From Phytophthora hibernalis (lineage: Eukaryota > Oomycota > Peronosporomycetes > Peronosporales > Peronosporaceae), in the NCBI GenBank assembly GCA_012656075.1, contig JAAKBF010000067.1, positions 1-64,000 of the forward strand: a DNA stretch of 64,000 bases, given 5' to 3'. The notes beneath the pieces are model-generated. The model was not told the origin of the DNA and did no database searches. It was given only the letters and a program-made list of their open reading frames with translations. Numbering within the stretch: position 1 is the stretch's first letter; every line of letters starts with the position of its first letter. This document shows, one piece after another, positions 57,501-64,000 of this stretch. The position numbers were made by a program, and so were the translations under genes.

Positions 57501-60500
57501 ATCCTGGTTCCGCGACGTAAGCGCAAACTAACGGGCGTCGTTGTGATCGATAATGCCGGGCGCCCTCGATCAAATGGGCCGGCGTTGAGCTACGAGTAAC
57601 TCAGCACACGCAAAACAGGGAATGAGCACATGGCAGGTGGATTAATGTACACGCATCAGCAAACCGGAAGTCTACCACGCGAGTGTTTTCATTGTTTTTA
57701 ATTCGACAACGTTTCAGACCAAGTGAGCTCGTGATATTCGTAGAAGTTAGCTAAAACAACCTAATGTGCAATCGAGTAGGTGATATTCCGCGTGTCGGAG
57801 CTGAGGCGGCATAATTTGATAGGTCTGGTGGAGGGGTAAACTGTCGATAGTGTCATTGTTGGAGCTCCGTGAGCTGCGAGTCGTGTCATTGCGCGCTCCT
57901 CGGGGGTCGTAGTGGCCCCCAACAAACGCAGCGAAGAAGGAATAGCTGTGTCAGCTCAGATGGGGCCAACTACGCGTGGAGGGGAAGCCATGGGGCGGCT
58001 GGTCAGTCGATCTAGAACAGCAGTGGTGCGGGTGCAACTATTGGTTCGTGTTCGGTTCCTGTATACGCGTGGGATTCGCGCTACGATGTGCTGCAAGTGT
58101 GGACAGTAGCGGTTGGGAAATCCTGGTTCCGCGACGTAAGCGCAAACTAACGGGCGTCGTTGTGATCGATAATGCCGGGCGCCCTCGATCAAATGGGCCG
58201 GCGTTGAGCTACGAGTAACTCAGCACACGCAAAACAGGGAATGAGCACATGGCAGGTGGATTAATGTACACGCATCAGCAAACCGGAAGTCTACCACGCG
58301 AGTGTTTTCATTGTTTTTAATTCGACAACGTTTCAGACCAAGTGAGCTCGTGATATTCGTAGAAGTTAGCTAAAACAACCTAATGTGCAATCGAGTAGGT
58401 GATATTCCGCGTGTCGGAGCTGAGGCGGCATAATTTGATAGGTCTGGTGGAGGGGTAAACTGTCGATAGTGTCATTGTTGGAGCTCCGTCAGAGCTGCGA
58501 GTCGTGTCATTGCGCGCTCCTCGGGGGTCGTAGTGGCCCCCAACAAACGCAGCGAAGAAGGAATAGCTGTGTCAGCTCAGATGGGGCCAACTACGCGTGG
58601 AGGGGAAGCCATGGGGCGGCTGGTCAGTCGATCTAGAACAGCAGTGGTGCGGGTGCAACTATTGGTTCGTGTTCGGTTCCTGTATACGCGTGGGATTCGC
58701 GCTACGATGTGCTGCAAGTGTGGACAGTAGCGGTTGGGAAATCCTGGTTCCGCGACGTAAGCGCAAACTAACGGGCGTCGTTGTGATCGATAATGCCGGG
58801 CGCCCTCGATCAAATGGGCCGGCGTTGAGCTACGAGTAACTCAGCACACGCAAAACAGGGAATGAGCACATGGCAGGTGGATTAATGTACACGCATCAGC
58901 AAACCGGAAGTCTACCACGCGAGTGTTTTCATTGTTTTTAATTCGACAACGTTTCAGACCAAGTGAGCTCGTGATATTCGTAGAAGTTAGCTAAAACAAC
59001 CTAATGTGCAATCGAGTAGGTGATATTCCGCGTGTCGGAGCTGAGGCGGCATAATTTGATAGGTCTGGTGGAGGGGTAAACTGTCGATAGTGTCATTGTT
59101 GGAGCTCCGTCAGAGCTGCGAGTCGTGTCATTGCGCGCTCCTCGGGGGTCGTAGTGGCCCCCAACAAACGCAGCGAAGAAGGAATAGCTGTGTCAGCTCA
59201 GATGGGGCCAACTACGCGTGGAGGGGAAGCCATGGGGCGGCTGGTCAGTCGATCTAGAACAGCAGTGGTGCGGGTGCAACTATTGGTTCGTGTTCGGTTC
59301 CTGTATACGCGTGGGATTCGCGCTACGATGTGCTGCAAGTGTGGACAGTAGCGGTTGGGAAATCCTGGTTCCGCGACGTAAGCGCAAACTAACGGGCGTC
59401 GTTGTGATCGATAATGCCGGGCGCCCTCGATCAAATGGGCCGGCGTTGAGCTACGAGTAACTCAGCACACGCAAAACAGGGAATGAGCACATGGCAGGTG
59501 GATTAATGTACACGCATCAGCAAACCGGAAGTCTACCACGCGAGTGTTTTCATTGTTTTTAATTCGACAACGTTTCAGACCAAGTGAGCTCGTGATATTC
59601 GTAGAAGTTAGCTAAAACAACCTAATGTGCAATCGAGTAGGTGATATTCCGCGTGTCGGAGCTGAGGCGGCATAATTTGATAGGTCTGGTGGAGGGGTAA
59701 ACTGTCGATAGTGTCATTGTTGGAGCTCCGTGAGAGCTGCGAGTCGTGTCATTGCGCGCTCCTCGGGGGTCGTAGTGGCCCCCAACAAACGCAGCGAAGA
59801 AGGAATAGCTGTGTCAGCTCAGATGGGGCCAACTACGCGTGGAGGGGAAGCCATGGGGCGGCTGGTCAGTCGATCTAGAACAGCAGTGGTGCGGGTGCAA
59901 CTATTGGTTCGTGTTCGGTTCCTGTATACGCGTGGGATTCGCGCTACGATGTGCTGCAAGTGTGGACAGTAGCGGTTGGGAAATCCTGGTTCCGCGACGT
60001 AAGCGCAAACTAACGGGCGTCGTTGTGATCGATAATGCCGGGCGCCCTCGATCAAATGGGCCGGCGTTGAGCTACGAGTAACTCAGCACACGCAAAACAG
60101 GGAATGAGCACATGGCAGGTGGATTAATGTACACGCATCAGCAAACCGGAAGTCTACCACGCGAGTGTTTTCATTGTTTTTAATTCGACAACGTTTCAGA
60201 CCAAGTGAGCTCGTGATATTCGTAGAAGTTAGCTAAAACAACCTAATGTGCAATCGAGTAGGTGATATTCCGCGTGTCGGAGCTGAGGCGGCATAATTTG
60301 ATAGGTCTGGTGGAGGGGTAAACTGTCGATAGTGTCATTGTTGGAGCTCCGTCAGAGCTGCGAGTCGTGTCATTGCGCGCTCCTCGGGGTCGTAGTGGCC
60401 CCCAACAAACGCAGCGAAGAAGGAATAGCTGTGTCAGCTCAGATGGGGCCAACTACGCGTGGAGGGGAAGCCATGGGGCGGCTGGTCAGTCGATCTAGAA

Positions 60501-63500
60501 CAGCAGTGGTGCGGGTGCAACTATTGGTTCGTGTTCGGTTCCTGTATACGCGTGGGATTCGCGCTACGATGTGCTGCAAGTGTGGACAGTAGCGGTTGGG
60601 AAATCCTGGTTCCGCGACGTAAGCGCAAACTAACGGGCGTCGTTGTGATCGATAATGCCGGGCGCCCTCGATCAAATGGGCCGGCGTTGAGCTACGAGTA
60701 ACTCAGCACACGCAAAACAGGGAATGAGCACATGGCAGGTGGATTAATGTACACGCATCAGCAAACCGGAAGTCTACCACGCGAGTGTTTTCATTGTTTT
60801 TAATTCGACAACGTTTCAGACCAAGTGAGCTCGTGATATTCGTAGAAGTTAGCTAAAACAACCTAATGTGCAATCGAGTAGGTGATATTCCGCGTGTCGG
60901 AGCTGAGGCGGCATAATTTGATAGGTCTGGTGGAGGGGTAAACTGTCGATAGTGTCATTGTTGGAGCTCCGTCAGAGCTGCGAGTCGTGTCATTGCGCGC
61001 TCCTCGGGGGTCGTAGTGGCCCCCAACAAACGCAGCGAAGAAGGAATAGCTGTGTCAGCTCAGATGGGGCCAACTACGCGTGGAGGGGAAGCCATGGGGC
61101 GGCTGGTCAGTCGATCTAGAACAGCAGTGGTGCGGGTGCAACTATTGGTTCGTGTTCGGTTCCTGTATACGCGTGGGATTCGCGCTACGATGTGCTGCAA
61201 GTGTGGACAGTAGCGGTTGGGAAATCCTGGTTCCGCGACGTAAGCGCAAACTAACGGGCGTCGTTGTGATCGATAATGCCGGGCGCCCTCGATCAAATGG
61301 GCCGGCGTTGAGCTACGAGTAACTCAGCACACGCAAAACAGGGAATGAGCACATGGCAGGTGGATTAATGTACACGCATCAGCAAACCGGAAGTCTACCA
61401 CGCGAGTGTTTTCATTGTTTTTAATTCGACAACGTTTCAGACCAAGTGAGCTCGTGATATTCGTAGAAGTTAGCTAAAACAACCTAATGTGCAATCGAGT
61501 AGGTGATATTCCGCGTGTCGGAGCTGAGGCGGCATAATTTGATAGGTCTGGTGGAGGGGTAAACTGTCGATAGTGTCATTGTTGGAGCTCCGTCAGAGCT
61601 GCGAGTCGTGTCATTGCGCGCTCCTCGGGGGTCGTAGTGGCCCCCAACAAACGCAGCGAAGAAGGAATAGCTGTGTCAGCTCAGATGGGGCCAACTACGC
61701 GTGGAGGGGAAGCCATGGGGCGGCTGGTCAGTCGATCTAGAACAGCAGTGGTGCGGGTGCAACTATTGGTTCGTGTTCGGTTCCTGTATACGCGTGGGAT
61801 TCGCGCTACGATGTGCTGCAAGTGTGGACAGTAGCGGTTGGGAAATCCTGGTTCCGCGACGTAAGCGCAAACTAACGGGCGTCGTTGTGATCGATAATGC
61901 CGGGCGCCCTCGATCAAATGGGCCGGCGTTGAGCTACGAGTAACTCAGCACACGCAAAACAGGGAATGAGCACATGGCAGGTGGATTAATGTACACGCAT
62001 CAGCAAACCGGAAGTCTACCACGCGAGTGTTTTCATTGTTTTTAATTCGACAACGTTTCAGACCAAGTGAGCTCGTGATATTCGTAGAAGTTAGCTAAAA
62101 CAACCTAATGTGCAATCGAGTAGGTGATATTCCGCGTGTCGGAGCTGAGGCGGCATAATTTGATAGGTCTGGTGGAGGGGTAAACTGTCGATAGTGTCAT
62201 TGTTGGAGCTCCGTGAGAGCTGCGAGTCGTGTCATTGCGCGCTCCTCGGGGGTCGTAGTGGCCCCCAACAAACGCAGCGAAGAAGGAATAGCTGTGTCAG
62301 CTCAGATGGGGCCAACTACGCGTGGAGGGGAAGCCATGGGGCGGCTGGTCAGTCGATCTAGAACAGCAGTGGTGCGGGTGCAACTATTGGTTCGTGTTCG
62401 GTTCCTGTATACGCGTGGGATTCGCGCTACGATGTGCTGCAAGTGTGGACAGTAGCGGTTGGGAAATCCTGGTTCCGCGACGTAAGCGCAAACTAACGGG
62501 CGTCGTTGTGATCGATAATGCCGGGCGCCCTCGATCAAATGGGCCGGCGTTGAGCTACGAGTAACTCAGCACACGCAAAACAGGGAATGAGCACATGGCA
62601 GGTGGATTAATGTACACGCATCAGCAAACCGGAAGTCTACCACGCGAGTGTTTTCATTGTTTTTAATTCGACAACGTTTCAGACCAAGTGAGCTCGTGAT
62701 ATTCGTAGAAGTTAGCTAAAACAACCTAATGTGCAATCGAGTAGGTGATATTCCGCGTGTCGGAGCTGAGGCGGCATAATTTGATAGGTCTGGTGGAGGG
62801 GTAAACTGTCGATAGTGTCATTGTTGGAGCTCCGTCAGAGCTGCGAGTCGTGTCATTGCGCGCTCCTCGGGGTCGTAGTGGCCCCCAACAAACGCAGCGA
62901 AGAAGGAATAGCTGTGTCAGCTCAGATGGGGCCAACTACGCGTGGAGGGGAAGCCATGGGGCGGCTGGTCAGTCGATCTAGAACAGCAGTGGTGCGGGTG
63001 CAACTATTGGTTCGTGTTCGGTTCCTGTATACGCGTGGGATTCGCGCTACGATGTGCTGCAAGTGTGGACAGTAGCGGTTGGGAAATCCTGGTTCCGCGA
63101 CGTAAGCGCAAACTAACGGGCGTCGTTGTGATCGATAATGCCGGGCGCCCTCGATCAAATGGGCCGGCGTTGAGCTACGAGTAACTCAGCACACGCAAAA
63201 CAGGGAATGAGCACATGGCAGGTGGATTAATGTACACGCATCAGCAAACCGGAAGTCTACCACGCGAGTGTTTTCATTGTTTTTAATTCGACAACGTTTC
63301 AGACCAAGTGAGCTCGTGATATTCGTAGAAGTTAGCTAAAACAACCTAATGTGCAATCGAGTAGGTGATATTCCGCGTGTCGGAGCTGAGGCGGCATAAT
63401 TTGATAGGTCTGGTGGAGGGGTAAACTGTCGATAGTGTCATTGTTGGAGCTCCGTGAGAGCTGCGAGTCGTGTCATTGCGCGCTCCTCGGGGGTCGTAGT

Positions 63501-64000
63501 GGCCCCCAACAAACGCAGCGAAGAAGGAATAGCTGTGTCAGCTCAGATGGGGCCAACTACGCGTGGAGGGGAAGCCATGGGGCGGCTGGTCAGTCGATCT
63601 AGAACAGCAGTGGTGCGGGTGCAACTATTGGTTCGTGTTCGGTTCCTGTATACGCGTGGGATTCGCGCTACGATGTGCTGCAAGTGTGGACAGTAGCGGT
63701 TGGGAAATCCTGGTTCCGCGACGTAAGCGCAAACTAACGGGCGTCGTTGTGATCGATAATGCCGGGCGCCCTCGATCAAATGGGCCGGCGTTGAGCTACG
63801 AGTAACTCAGCACACGCAAAACAGGGAATGAGCACATGGCAGGTGGATTAATGTACACGCATCAGCAAACCGGAAGTCTACCACGCGAGTGTTTTCATTG
63901 TTTTTAATTCGACAACGTTTCAGACCAAGTGAGCTCGTGATATTCGTAGAAGTTAGCTAAAACAACCTAATGTGCAATCGAGTAGGTGATATTCCGCGTG
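36082..64000 (+). repeat. Satellite-like tandem array, 45 units of about 620 bp, derived from a MULE 3' end
   Basis: Each unit starts ccgcgtgtcggagctgagg. Starts at 36082, 36703, 37324, 37945, 38565, 39185, 39805, 40425, 41044 and so on to a 46th start at 63994 give 45 complete units with periods of 619-621 bp; the array runs off the right edge. Unit content is about 430 bp of MULE transposase C terminus (TAA-interrupted, with SWIM finger) and about 190 bp of 3' flank ending gagtaggtgatatt. Length differences come almost wholly from two G runs: 4 or 5 G after GCTCCTC, and 4, 3 or (unit 24) 2 G in GTGGAGGGGAAGCC. Other variants are C/G at CCGT[C/G]AGAGC, and a 2-base loss in unit 36 (about 57871). 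Units 1-3 carry most private changes. No ATG frame spans a unit; those of 65-122 codons start at GTG or TTG and are not believable genes. Confidence 0.97.

Noticed and set aside
36271..63805. Repeated open frames of 65-122 codons on both strands in every array unit, looking like a large tandem gene family
   Set aside because: They follow from one repeated sequence; most begin at GTG or TTG, overlap on both strands, and their fusion changes only with G-run length. They are fragments of one dead transposase tail.
36082..64000. CRISPR-like or rDNA-like array
   Set aside because: Units are about 620 bp with no spacer diversity and no rRNA similarity, and the founder is a MULE gene.

Overview
The window looks like a repeat-rich, effector-bearing stretch of an oomycete genome, most likely Phytophthora. 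The evidence is a secreted RxLR-dEER effector with WY-type repeats, short (58-69 bp) phase-consistent GT-AG introns in a STE11-type kinase, an ankyrin-TKL kinase with an HGDLKGNN catalytic loop, and oomycete-style PiggyBac, chromodomain Ty3/gypsy and MULE elements. There are no bacterial-style operons. Genus assignment is an inference from gene content.

Layout. 1-4.2 kb holds an AIF-like oxidoreductase (-, runs off the left edge, frameshifted), an ankyrin-repeat protein kinase (+, broken) and a four-repeat annexin (+, one frameshift). 4.2-6.5 kb is non-coding and carries one small inverted-repeat element with a clean 7-bp target-site duplication. 6.5-12.1 kb is the best gene block: the RxLR effector (+), a small secreted protein (-), a six-exon MAPKKK-like kinase (-) and a two-exon conserved gene of unknown function (-). 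13.1-22.9 kb is nested dead transposons: a PiggyBac-like element, then a chromodomain gypsy pol without its own 5' gag, then a gag-like coding region on the opposite strand. 24.1-27.1 kb is a rearranged, partly inverted duplicate of the 8-12 kb block: a second copy of the unknown gene, the 5' end of the kinase gene, and further small-secreted-protein copies. 28.8-33.8 kb is a foldback-like structure with about 1.57-kb inverted arms that contain diverged tandem subrepeats and enclose a decayed RNase H pol remnant. A GATC-dense island follows, then a MULE transposase pseudogene (34.6-36.5 kb).

From 36,082 to the right edge the whole window is one tandem array: 45 complete units of about 620 bp, plus the start of a 46th. 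The founder unit is continuous with the 3' end of the MULE transposase (SWIM zinc-finger end plus 3' flank), so the array is a satellite born from the tail of a transposase gene. This is the most striking feature here.

How it fits together. The intact or near-intact host genes are the kinase, the RxLR effector, the small secreted proteins, the unknown two-exon gene and the annexin. They sit in short islands between transposon debris, as expected for a gene-sparse effector compartment. A caution runs through the window: many frame breaks are single-base losses in short homopolymers, and the two foldback arms differ partly by run length. Some apparent pseudogenes may therefore be consensus errors rather than real decay.
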